DNA of 64,000 bases, from the NCBI RefSeq assembly GCF_020005165.1, contig NZ_JAHCLT010000003.1, positions 523,321 to 587,320 of the forward strand. The letters run 5' to 3'. This DNA is from Kangiella taiwanensis. Lineage in GTDB: Bacteria; Pseudomonadota; Gammaproteobacteria; Enterobacterales; Kangiellaceae. Shown piece after piece: positions 45,665-54,126 of this stretch (within the stretch, counting starts at the first letter, position 1; every line of letters begins with the position of its first letter). Below the pieces are notes generated by a model. The model saw nothing but the letters and a program-made list of their open reading frames with translations. It had not been told where the DNA came from and made no database searches. The translations under genes and the position numbers were made by a program.

Positions 45665-46990
45665 TTATTCACTTGGAATTAGAATCAGCTCTTCTTGAGG
45701 TGGTATCAGGTATTCAGCACCATCTTCAGTAATCACCGCCATCTCCTCCACTGAAATCGTTTTAGTGGTTCCATCATCACGCTTCCACGCATGAAAGCCG
45801 TCAAAGGCGAACACCATCCCCGCTTTCAATGTCTTCTTCGCTGCTGGACGTACTGTCGCACCACGTGAACCACCTAGGTTAGGCCCAGTGTCATGTGCCA
45901 CATAACCCACAGGATGCCCTGTACTCCACATTACGTGTTCAGAGCCATTCTGCTTCATTAATACGCTTTGCGCCGCATCCACATCGATCCCACGAACCCC
46001 TGGTTTCATAGCTTCAAAAGCAGCACGACCACCAGCGCGAGCACTTTCCCAATAATGCTGAATATCCTCTGGAGGCTTTGTTTCGCCCGGCTTCAGCACA
46101 TAGGCAAAACGCTGAATATCGCTGACCCAGCGACCATGAACCTTAATCCCAAAGTCCGTCTGAATCACGTCACCCGGCATAATCACTTTATCGGTCGCGT
46201 GTGAGTGCCCACGATCGGGACCAGAGTTCACGTTCGGGTTTTGATCCGGCGCCCAAGCGTCGGTCACGCCATGCTCCTCCATCTTAGCTTTCAAAAAGCG
46301 CGCCACATCAGCATCCGTCGTCTTGCCCGGAACTACCTGTTTATATGCCTCGATTTGCCACTCAGCAGTCAAACGAGCCGCCTCGCGTATAATGTCCACT
46401 TCCTGCGGCAACTTAATCGCTAACCACTCGTATACCAACTCTTCTGAAGACACTAGACGTTGCGCAAACTTATCTCCCAAAGCATCTTTTAGCGCCAAGC
46501 GCTGCGTATAACTCAACCCGTCTGCCTGCGCATTATTCACCGATGAGTTCACTGCAATACGCTGAAAATCATGCTCCTGAATAAACTCAGCCGCCTGCTT
46601 TAACGCAGACTCACCTCGCGGTACAGACACAACCTTGTCATGAATCTCTAACTCAGCAAGCGCCGTAGCCTCGCTCGACGGCGAAAACACCAACGAATGG
46701 AACTCGCTGCCACCTTTCTCATCGCTTAAACGATAAAACACATAAGCCGCAGGCGCCCCAGCATTCTCACACCCAACATGATCCGCTAAAGGATCATTAT
46801 TGTTCTCACGACACAAAATCACCCACGCATCAACATCCGCCGCCTCCAACGCACGAGGCAATAACATATTGATCCGCTCCTTGCGAACCTCTGGCCACGG
46901 ATTAACAGCCTCCTCTGCCACAGCAGACGCCTGAGCAAAAACTAGCGCACTAAAAATGAAACTACAGAATAAAACCAATCGCTGAATCAT
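45665..46990 (-). CDS. Exported M24-family metallopeptidase (Xaa-Pro dipeptidase-like)
   Basis: A 441-residue peptidase of the pita-bread fold. A signal peptide (LVLFCSFIFSALVFAQASA) suggests export. The M24 metal ligands are visible: aspartates in TDFGIKVHGRWVSDIQRF, histidine in STGHPVGYVAHD and the late glutamates in VSVEEMAVIT. The first 180 residues are a creatinase-like N-terminal domain. It would cleave peptides at proline or release an N-terminal residue. It is a single gene convergent with the hydrolase operon and next to the defence operon. Confidence 0.9.
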   Translation of the reverse strand: MIQRLVLFCSFIFSALVFAQASAVAEEAVNPWPEVRKERINMLLPRALEAADVDAWVILCRENNNDPLADHVGCENAGAPAAYVFYRLSDEKGGSEFHSLVFSPSSEATALAELEIHDKVVSVPRGESALKQAAEFIQEHDFQRIAVNSSVNNAQADGLSYTQRLALKDALGDKFAQRLVSSEELVYEWLAIKLPQEVDIIREAARLTAEWQIEAYKQVVPGKTTDADVARFLKAKMEEHGVTDAWAPDQNPNVNSGPDRGHSHATDKVIMPGDVIQTDFGIKVHGRWVSDIQRFAYVLKPGETKPPEDIQHYWESARAGGRAAFEAMKPGVRGIDVDAAQSVLMKQNGSEHVMWSTGHPVGYVAHDTGPNLGGSRGATVRPAAKKTLKAGMVFAFDGFHAWKRDDGTTKTISVEEMAVITEDGAEYLIPPQEELILIPSE

Positions 46991-47098
46991 AATGTTCTCT
47001 TGTTATTGATATGATAAATCACGCCGCGAAAAGATTAAATCTCGCAATAAACTACTCACAACATAAAGAAAATATGAAAAGTAGTAGTGGCCTGCTGA

Positions 47099-47118
47099 GT
47101 TTGCTTTTCTAAGCAAAC
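47099..47118 (-). terminator. Hairpin after the defence operon
   Basis: Arms GTTTGCTT and AAGCAAAC with a four-base loop, 14 bases after the stop of the metallopeptidase gene. The tail is not T-rich, so it is a weak terminator or a transcript-stabilising hairpin at the end of the operon. Confidence 0.45.
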
Positions 47119-47132
47119 TTGCACACTCTACT

Positions 47133-47876
47133 CTACAAGGTACCCAAAAAAGACGCCATATCCAAAGATTTTTTATTAATTTTCCAATTCGGCATCACTT
47201 GCTCCATCAGCTTGTAGAACCGTTTGCTGTGGTTGTGCTCTACTAAGTGGCAGAGTTCATGGAGAATAACGTAGTCGATGCACTCTTTGGATGCTTTGAC
47301 GAGGTGGGTATTGAGTAGCAGTCGACCTTTGGGGCTACAACTTCCCCACTGTTTCTTCATGGCTCTAACAGTAAATGGTGTTGGTTCGGTGACCCACGGT
47401 GTTTTTTGTACTACTCGGCTTATTTGTTCTGCAAACACTTGTTTGGCTTTTTCTTTGTACCAGTTATCGACTAGTGCTTTCACATTTTCAGGCGACTTAT
47501 CTTTGCAAAAGACCTCTAAGGTTCCTCTGAATAACCTAACTCTCGGTTGATAGTTTTTATCTTGATGTACCTTGAGCATATACCTACGACCTAAGTAGAA
47601 GTGCGATTCTCCACTCACGTACTCTCTTGGGCTGTGTTCTTTATCAAGTGCTTTAAACTCCTTTAACTTGCTATGAATCCACTTACCGCGCTTCTTGGTG
47701 GCGTGGATAACATCACTATCAGAAACGTCCTTGGCTGCATATACTCGCACCTTACAGTCTGAGTCCACTTTAATGCTTACCTTAGGGCTTGGCTTTTGCT
47801 TTTCCAACCGCTCAAAGACTATAGCTTCTTCACCATAATAAAAGCTCAGAACTTTTTTACTCACAGCAATACCCAT
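47133..47876 (-). CDS. YgjP/SprT-like zinc metallopeptidase, RM-associated
   Basis: A 247-residue YgjP-family protein (M48-like metallopeptidase). The WGSCSPKGRLLLNTHLV block (residues 177-193) and the zinc motif HELCH (H206, E207, H210) with EHNHSKRF behind it define the family. There is no signal peptide, so it is cytoplasmic. Its ATG overlaps the hsdR stop in a TAATG junction, so it is translated with the restriction subunit. YgjP-like proteins are often found beside type I restriction genes; a role in cutting a restriction subunit or a phage protein is inference. It is the last gene of the operon. Confidence 0.88.
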   Translation of the reverse strand: MGIAVSKKVLSFYYGEEAIVFERLEKQKPSPKVSIKVDSDCKVRVYAAKDVSDSDVIHATKKRGKWIHSKLKEFKALDKEHSPREYVSGESHFYLGRRYMLKVHQDKNYQPRVRLFRGTLEVFCKDKSPENVKALVDNWYKEKAKQVFAEQISRVVQKTPWVTEPTPFTVRAMKKQWGSCSPKGRLLLNTHLVKASKECIDYVILHELCHLVEHNHSKRFYKLMEQVMPNWKINKKSLDMASFLGTL

Positions 47877-50800
47877 TACCCCTGACCCGTTCCATCTCTA
47901 ACTATATGCTGGATAGAGCTAACGATAGCTTTTGCGTGATCAAACCCAGCACCAGCCTCTTTACACATTTTCATTGTCGAAGGCAGTAGCTTCTTCTGGA
48001 TAGCACTTTCCATATCTTGTGGGTTCAAGGAGTTTTCGTGAACCGCTGTGTCTACAGCTTTATCGCACTCGAAGGCAAAGTCTATCCAAGACTGTAAGTC
48101 GTCTTCATGGATCGTTCTAAAGGTTTCTGGGAGCTCTTTCTTAAATACACCAAAGAAAGCTTGAGCTTGTTTATGATCTTTAAGCTCACTAGGTATTCCC
48201 TCAACATCACGCTCCTCAACCTTTTCCTCAAACTCTTTAAAAAGCATGTATTGTTTCATAGGATGATCAAACTGGCTTTCTGTCTGCTCAATCAATTCTC
48301 TTAGAAGCTTAGAGAAGGCTTCCTGAGCGTACGGATCGTCTCTTAAATCCTGTTCAATGGTTTTAGTAACACGAGTTTTAATAATATCAGTTTCGTTTCG
48401 AGTCTTTTCCTCTGACCAATCGTCGACCTTCTCGCCGAGCCCCATCTTGCCAACTTCATAAACTCCTTCAGACTCTCGAACTTCTACACCAACAACGTGT
48501 TTATCCATTAACTTACGAATACTGTCCGCATACTCACTATAGTCGACACTTTCACCAATCGCATTTTGTACGGATTGGCGAATGCCTGTCATAGTTTTAA
48601 GGGTTTTCTTATATTCTTGGCGATCTTCATCGCTAAAACTCTTGTCTTCAAAGAAGTTTGCAGACTGTAAAGCGACTTTTAAACATGATGAGAACTCTTT
48701 TAATGCATCAAAGAACTCGTCACGAACTCGCTGGTTGCTATCAACAAGTTCACCATTGACTTCTTTTGTTTTGGGCAATAATACTTGTCGGAATTGCTCT
48801 GTATCACCGCGATTCTTAACTGAGTCGAAGAAGCTCCAGACTTTTTTATGCAACTGTGGCAACTTTCGGTACTCGGTATTCATGTGGGAATAGAGCCCCT
48901 CGATATCGTTAATATCATAACCGCCCTGAGTTCGAGCTGCTAAATCCTGATATTTACCGATAGCTGTATCCAACTCAGCGAGAATGCCTCTATAATCAAT
49001 CAAGTACCCATGCTTTTTACTAGGATGCAGGCGATTTACACGAGCAATGGCCTGAATGAGGTTATGCTCTTTTAAAGGCTTATCAATATAAAGCACCGTA
49101 TTTTTAGGCTCATCAAAGCCGGTTAGTAGCTTATCCACCACAATGAGTAGCTTTAGCGCAGGGTCTTCATCAAAACGCTTAACAATATCCTTGGTGTACT
49201 TCTCTTCATCCTGATTGCCGATGTTATCTTTCCACCACTGTATAACTTCCGGGACATCCTCAATATTTTTATGCCCCTCACGCATATCGGGCGCCGACAT
49301 TACAATCGCACTTTCAAACAAACCCAACTCATCGAGGTACTTTTTATACTTAACGGCTGAATCCTTACTGTCGCAAGCAAGCTGAGCTTTTTGATCGTCC
49401 TCAAGGTTCTGCGTCAAATGCACCGCAATATCTGCCGCAATCAGCTTTATGCGGTCTTCTGAACGATAAACTTCACCTTTCTTGGCGTACTTACGCTTTA
49501 AGTCAGCAACTTCTTCTTCATTCAGCCCACCCGTTAAGCGTTCAAACCAAGCATCAATCGCCCGCTCGTTGACGTCTAAATCAGGCACACGCTCTTCATA
49601 AAGTAGCGGCGTAACTGTTTTATCCTCAACGGCACGCTGCATGGTATAAGCATGGATAATGGAACCAAACTTACTGGTCGTCTTATCGTCTTTTAGCAGC
49701 GGTGTACCAGTAAAGGCAATGAAGGAAGCGCTTGGAAGCGCTTGGCGCATACGAATATGGTTTTCACCATCTTGACTTCGGTGTCCCTCGTCGATGAGAA
49801 CGATAATATCCGAGCTGTCGTTATGACATTCAGGTAATTTGGCAGCAGAGTTAAACTTCTGAATCAGCGAGAAGATAATTCGCTGCGTACCTTGCCCAAT
49901 CTGTTTTGCCAACATTCTGCCAGAAGTCGCCAGCGAATCTTTCTTATCTTTTTTGCTATCGACCTCACCACTCGAAGAGAAGGTATTGCTTAACTGGGTT
50001 TCAAGATCTTTTCTATCGGTTATAACAACTACCCGGCATTTCTTCAGGCGTTCATTGAGAAGTAACGCTTTCGACAAGAACACCATGGTTAAGGACTTAC
50101 CCGAACCTGTGGTGTGCCAAATAACACCACCGCGACGTGAACCATCGTCGTTTTTCTGCTCGACTCGCTCCATTAGCTTTTTAGTGCCAAAGAACTGCTG
50201 ATAACGTGCAACGATTTTACCGATTTTGCTATCGAACAAGACAAAGTAACGAGTTAGTTCTAATAAACGCTCTGGCGTTAACAAACTGATGAGTAGTCGA
50301 TCTTGCTTGGTGACCGCCAAATCACCACCAGCAATTAAATCATCATACCAATCCTGGTATTGCTTTTCTCGACATTCGAATATCGCTTTATGACTACTTT
50401 TAGTGAGCTTTGTATTTTTTAACGAATCTAACTGTTCATCCGCAAAATCTTCCTCTCGCCAAGCCGCCCAGAACTTGAAAGGTGTGCCGCAAGTACCATA
50501 ACGTCCATCAACACCACTAATACTCAGTAATAATTGGCTATAAGCGAATAAGTGAGGAATTTCATCAGGATGCTGATTACCAATGGACTGTTCAATACCT
50601 TCTCTAACCGTAGGCCCTTTACTCGCATGCCCATCAGGACGTTTAGCCTCAATTACCACTAAAGGTAGTCCATTAACGAAACAGACAATATCGGGCCTTC
50701 TAGTACCAACTCCACCGTTTCGCGTGACACTAAATTCGTCGGTGAATAAAAAGCTATTATTATCTATGTTATCCCAGTCGATAACTGAAACCGTTGGATG

Positions 50801-51136
50801 AGCTTTTTTGCCCTTGATAATCTCAGTAACAGAAACCCCATAAACTAAAGCGTTATAAATCTTCTCGTTCGCTTTAACCAGTCCCTCATTTAATTGAGGC
50901 TGTAGATTAGCGATAACAGTATCTACGCTACTGTCGCTGAGGAAGTATTTCTCGCCATGAAACTCAAACTGACGCTTCTTCAACTCCTCCCGAAGCACAT
51001 CAACTAACACCACCTCGTTATAGCTACCACCTCGAAGCCTAAGGGCTTCCTCTGGACTTATAAACGTCCAGCCTAAGTTTGCCAACAATGTTAGCGCAGG
51101 GATCTTAGCGCTGTATTCTTCTTGGAGTTTCAGCAT
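47876..51136 (-). CDS. hsdR: Type I restriction endonuclease subunit R
   Basis: A 1086-residue restriction and DNA-translocation subunit. The PD-(D/E)xK nuclease has D149 and E163-x-K165 (RRPDIVCFVNGLPLVVIEAK). Superfamily 2 motor motifs follow: Walker A TGSGKS (K347), DEGH (449-452), and a GTPLL block. The C-terminal region is the helical part that binds HsdM. It starts in a TAATG overlap with the deaminase stop and ends in one with the metallopeptidase start. It needs HsdM and HsdS for cleavage far from the recognition site. All key residues are intact. Confidence 0.97.
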   Translation of the reverse strand: MLKLQEEYSAKIPALTLLANLGWTFISPEEALRLRGGSYNEVVLVDVLREELKKRQFEFHGEKYFLSDSSVDTVIANLQPQLNEGLVKANEKIYNALVYGVSVTEIIKGKKAHPTVSVIDWDNIDNNSFLFTDEFSVTRNGGVGTRRPDIVCFVNGLPLVVIEAKRPDGHASKGPTVREGIEQSIGNQHPDEIPHLFAYSQLLLSISGVDGRYGTCGTPFKFWAAWREEDFADEQLDSLKNTKLTKSSHKAIFECREKQYQDWYDDLIAGGDLAVTKQDRLLISLLTPERLLELTRYFVLFDSKIGKIVARYQQFFGTKKLMERVEQKNDDGSRRGGVIWHTTGSGKSLTMVFLSKALLLNERLKKCRVVVITDRKDLETQLSNTFSSSGEVDSKKDKKDSLATSGRMLAKQIGQGTQRIIFSLIQKFNSAAKLPECHNDSSDIIVLIDEGHRSQDGENHIRMRQALPSASFIAFTGTPLLKDDKTTSKFGSIIHAYTMQRAVEDKTVTPLLYEERVPDLDVNERAIDAWFERLTGGLNEEEVADLKRKYAKKGEVYRSEDRIKLIAADIAVHLTQNLEDDQKAQLACDSKDSAVKYKKYLDELGLFESAIVMSAPDMREGHKNIEDVPEVIQWWKDNIGNQDEEKYTKDIVKRFDEDPALKLLIVVDKLLTGFDEPKNTVLYIDKPLKEHNLIQAIARVNRLHPSKKHGYLIDYRGILAELDTAIGKYQDLAARTQGGYDINDIEGLYSHMNTEYRKLPQLHKKVWSFFDSVKNRGDTEQFRQVLLPKTKEVNGELVDSNQRVRDEFFDALKEFSSCLKVALQSANFFEDKSFSDEDRQEYKKTLKTMTGIRQSVQNAIGESVDYSEYADSIRKLMDKHVVGVEVRESEGVYEVGKMGLGEKVDDWSEEKTRNETDIIKTRVTKTIEQDLRDDPYAQEAFSKLLRELIEQTESQFDHPMKQYMLFKEFEEKVEERDVEGIPSELKDHKQAQAFFGVFKKELPETFRTIHEDDLQSWIDFAFECDKAVDTAVHENSLNPQDMESAIQKKLLPSTMKMCKEAGAGFDHAKAIVSSIQHIVRDGTGQG

Positions 51137-52926
51137 TAGAAAGGCTTCCCATCATTTTTATACGATTCCCATAACTCAATAGCAGCCTTCTCTATATCTA
51201 TATAGGATTTTGGAATTAATGGGGTTCTAATTGGTGCGTTGTCTTTGCTCCATTCTACGACACTTCCATCCTTTTCTTTCCTACGCAGCTTTGAGCCTGA
51301 ACCCAAGCTCATTGAAAATAGATCTAAAAATCGTCTAGGCCCAATTCCAATAAAAGGTTCAAAAGAAACCAAATTATTAGTTTGTGAGAGAGATTCAAGT
51401 TCGGAGCGTAACTCAATGGATTCGGAGTGAAACTCTAACGCACGGCTTTTAGGATATGGCTCGACGTACACAACTCTAGTTACACCACTTGCTATAATAT
51501 GCTTTGCGCAGTTATGACAAGGGAATGTTGTACAATACAACGTAGTACCCTCTGTAGGTATACCAGCTCTACTACAAGAAAGCAGAGCATCCATCTCGGC
51601 ATGGGCAATACGCCCAAACTCCGTTAAGTCAGATATTTTACTATCCAATAGCAGCTTTCTTAGTTCATCTTTATTTTCATCGCTGACTAATTTGTTGTGA
51701 GTAAGTTTTTGAACAATTCCATCTATGATTTCAGACTGAGCCTGCTTATTTGAATCAGCCTCCCTTGTATAGTCTTTACCATCAGGGTGGTCTTTTACCT
51801 CACCACTTTCTTCATCGGCTTCTGCCCAATATAAGCCACCTCCTGATTTAGGTACATCGTTTGCACCTGTAGCTATTATTTGCTTTTCTTTGCTTATTAC
51901 AGCTCCTACCTGTCTTGATAAGTCTCCAGATCTTACGGAACTATTAAAAGCCATAAACATCGCAAACTCGTCAAAGGTTGGATTTTTGTAAGGGTGTGAA
52001 AATATTAATTCAAGGAATCTTTGTAATCCATATTTAACATGATCATTATTACTTCCTAAGTTTAAAAAGAAATCAGCTAGGTGATAGGTATCTCTTGTTT
52101 TTTGACCATGAGGTAAACTTTCATCTTCATCAATTATAATGAGCTCTTGAGCCTGTTCTTGGGTACATCCTTTATCTTCAGTAAGAAACTTGTGCCTTCT
52201 CTTTTCATCTGCATGAATACCAATTAAATAAAACCCATTCCCATAAATTTTCCTAAGGAACTCAACTTCCCTTGGATGCTTTAATGAATTGACAATGTAA
52301 GCCGTTTTGCCCCTGTCTGGATTGCGACTCTTTGAAATTTCTTTTGAAACACCAGCTGCTAATATTGCATTATCACCACTAGTTTCTCGAGAGGAGTCAC
52401 CCTCAGACATATAATGCCTTATACGCTCATACTCATCGGTTCCACTTAAAGGCGTAAGAATCGATGAGACCCTAATTTCTTCAACGTGATACCCAAATCC
52501 CTTTAACCTATCCTTTAATGGTTCAGTAACTCTATTTACCTCTGTTCCTACAGCACTTACTACCCCTAAAACTAGCTCACTCTCATTTACACCAGTAGTA
52601 AGAAGCTTTTTCTCAATAGACTCAGCACTATTGATATTACTTCTCAAACATTCTTTTTCTTCTTGGATGTATTCTGATTCTTCTAACTTTTCAGGCTGAT
52701 CCTCTACTTCCTGTGGGTACAATAGAATAGGCACTTCTTTAGATAACCTCTGTTTTCCTGGATCTTTTCCTTGAAACTGTATAGTTCCAGTGGATTGGTA
52801 CCAGTTAAGAATACCTCCATCAAGCTTTAGAACTTTTTTGTTAGGCTGGCTCCCATCCCACTCACCAGATAACTTGCTTAGCTTTTCCTGTAACTCTTCA
52901 AAATTTCCAGTAAATTTCAAACTCAT
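51136..52926 (-). CDS. Anti-phage dCTP deaminase (DCD/AvcD-like): P-loop-like plus cytidine deaminase domain
   Basis: A 596-residue protein with three parts. Residues 1-75 form a small N-terminal module (signature GGILNWYQSTGTIQFQG at 37-53). Residues about 115-300 form a P-loop kinase-like domain with a degenerate first motif GVVSAVGTEVNRV (121-133), and 320-530 a cytidine/dCMP deaminase domain. The zinc site is complete: H442-A443-E444 and P469-C470-x2-C473. DCD/AvcD proteins deaminate dCTP/dCMP during phage infection and starve the phage of cytidine nucleotides. It lies between hsdS and hsdR, has its own strong Shine-Dalgarno (AAGGAGG), and overlaps hsdR by TAATG. About 64 residues longer than the Vibrio cholerae AvcD known to me. 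AT-rich by eye. Confidence 0.88.
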   Translation of the reverse strand: MSLKFTGNFEELQEKLSKLSGEWDGSQPNKKVLKLDGGILNWYQSTGTIQFQGKDPGKQRLSKEVPILLYPQEVEDQPEKLEESEYIQEEKECLRSNINSAESIEKKLLTTGVNESELVLGVVSAVGTEVNRVTEPLKDRLKGFGYHVEEIRVSSILTPLSGTDEYERIRHYMSEGDSSRETSGDNAILAAGVSKEISKSRNPDRGKTAYIVNSLKHPREVEFLRKIYGNGFYLIGIHADEKRRHKFLTEDKGCTQEQAQELIIIDEDESLPHGQKTRDTYHLADFFLNLGSNNDHVKYGLQRFLELIFSHPYKNPTFDEFAMFMAFNSSVRSGDLSRQVGAVISKEKQIIATGANDVPKSGGGLYWAEADEESGEVKDHPDGKDYTREADSNKQAQSEIIDGIVQKLTHNKLVSDENKDELRKLLLDSKISDLTEFGRIAHAEMDALLSCSRAGIPTEGTTLYCTTFPCHNCAKHIIASGVTRVVYVEPYPKSRALEFHSESIELRSELESLSQTNNLVSFEPFIGIGPRRFLDLFSMSLGSGSKLRRKEKDGSVVEWSKDNAPIRTPLIPKSYIDIEKAAIELWESYKNDGKPF

Positions 52927-52930
52927 GTTC

Positions 52931-52937
52931 CCTCCTT
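52931..52937 (-). promoter_or_regulatory. Strong Shine-Dalgarno of the deaminase gene
   Basis: AAGGAGG on minus, partly inside the hsdS stop, before the deaminase ATG at 52926. It is the only junction in the operon with a near-perfect ribosome site and a gap; the other three are TAATG overlaps. Confidence 0.8.
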
Positions 52938-54126
52938 AATCTATTTTTACTCTTCTTTTTCCAGTTAAAAGCTGTTGCATTAGCGCTTTTTTCTCTTGTT
53001 TCAAGTGCTTGATTTTATTATTCAAAAACTCCAACTCTTTATCTGTTGCGGATAGCGCCTTGCCAATAGCTACTTGCTCTCTAATTTCAGGACAAAAGAA
53101 CTCTGTTTTATCGAAGTCTTTCATAGAAAGCTCTAGGAAAGTTGATCCTGATGCTTTTCTCTTAAACTCATTTACTTTAAACGTAAACAAATAGTATAAA
53201 AACTCTACAATAAACATTTCATTAGGTATCAAGTTCTTAAAACCCTGATTAGTGGTTATTTCATTCTTAGAAATAGCCATCGCTCCAATTGTGGCCCTTG
53301 TGCAGATCAACAGACTACCTTTTGGTAGCAATTTGGCTGAGCTGAACTTTACCCCTAGTTCGGTAATTTTCCTCTTTGTTTCATATACATATTTTGTTTC
53401 CAGTGCAGTGACATCAGTAGGCGTTAGCCATGAAATTTCACCATCCCAAAACTCTATTTTACTGGTGGCAGGTGTGCCACCCGATGAAGTTTCTCCCATA
53501 TTTGAAACTTTATACTTTCGCCACTCACCACTAAACCTAACGCCGTTGTCGTCTAGGAGGCGTTTTTTGCCGGTAAGGAGTTGTTGCATGAGGGCTTTTT
53601 TTTGTTGTTGGCTGTTTTTTAGGAGCTTTTCGGTGGTTGTGATGGCTTTGTCCCATGTAGATAGGATTTCAGCAATTTTCTTTTGTTCGGGGAGTGGCGG
53701 CAAAAGAAATATATAGGGAGTTATGTGCTTGTTGTTTATTTGAGGAATTGTAGATGTATCTGCAATCCTGTGAAGCTCCTCACGAATTAGACAATAATAT
53801 AGGTACTCAGTTATAAGACCGTCCTTTGGGTAAAGTGACATCATGTTAGAGTCTAGATAGATGTCCTTTGCAGCAATGCGAACTTTATTGTTCATGATAG
53901 CTGCACCTCTTTTTGGGAATATCACTGCGCCTTTTCTTATTACTTTCAATTCATCATCCGTAAATGTACGACTATCAATCTGATACTTCGAACAATTGTT
54001 CATATCTTCTACTTTTACATAGGGATACTTTCCTACTTGCTTTAACCGCAAAGAAGACGGAGCTATTCCAGAAGCTATGTTTACAAAACTACCAAGTTTA
54101 GTTCTTTCCCAACCTTCAGGAATCAT
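52936..54126 (-). CDS. hsdS: Type I restriction specificity subunit S
   Basis: A 396-residue specificity subunit with two target-recognition domains (about residues 1-150 and 200-345), each followed by a conserved helical repeat. These are KKIAEILSTWDKAITTTEKLLKNSQQQKKALMQQLLTGKKRL in the middle and the matching GKALSATDKELEFLNNKIKHLKQEKKALMQQLLTGKRRV at the end. The repeats form the spacer coiled coils that set the distance between the two half-sites. The DNA encoding both repeats is similar, so domain exchange by recombination is possible. It starts in a TAATG overlap with hsdM. The recognition sequence cannot be read from the protein. Confidence 0.95.
   Translation of the reverse strand: MIPEGWERTKLGSFVNIASGIAPSSLRLKQVGKYPYVKVEDMNNCSKYQIDSRTFTDDELKVIRKGAVIFPKRGAAIMNNKVRIAAKDIYLDSNMMSLYPKDGLITEYLYYCLIREELHRIADTSTIPQINNKHITPYIFLLPPLPEQKKIAEILSTWDKAITTTEKLLKNSQQQKKALMQQLLTGKKRLLDDNGVRFSGEWRKYKVSNMGETSSGGTPATSKIEFWDGEISWLTPTDVTALETKYVYETKRKITELGVKFSSAKLLPKGSLLICTRATIGAMAISKNEITTNQGFKNLIPNEMFIVEFLYYLFTFKVNEFKRKASGSTFLELSMKDFDKTEFFCPEIREQVAIGKALSATDKELEFLNNKIKHLKQEKKALMQQLLTGKRRVKID

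Noticed and set aside
46991..47132. Possible second att copy of the tRNA-Ser 3' end bordering the defence operon
   Set aside because: No match to the tRNA 3' sequence was found there, and no integrase gene is present.
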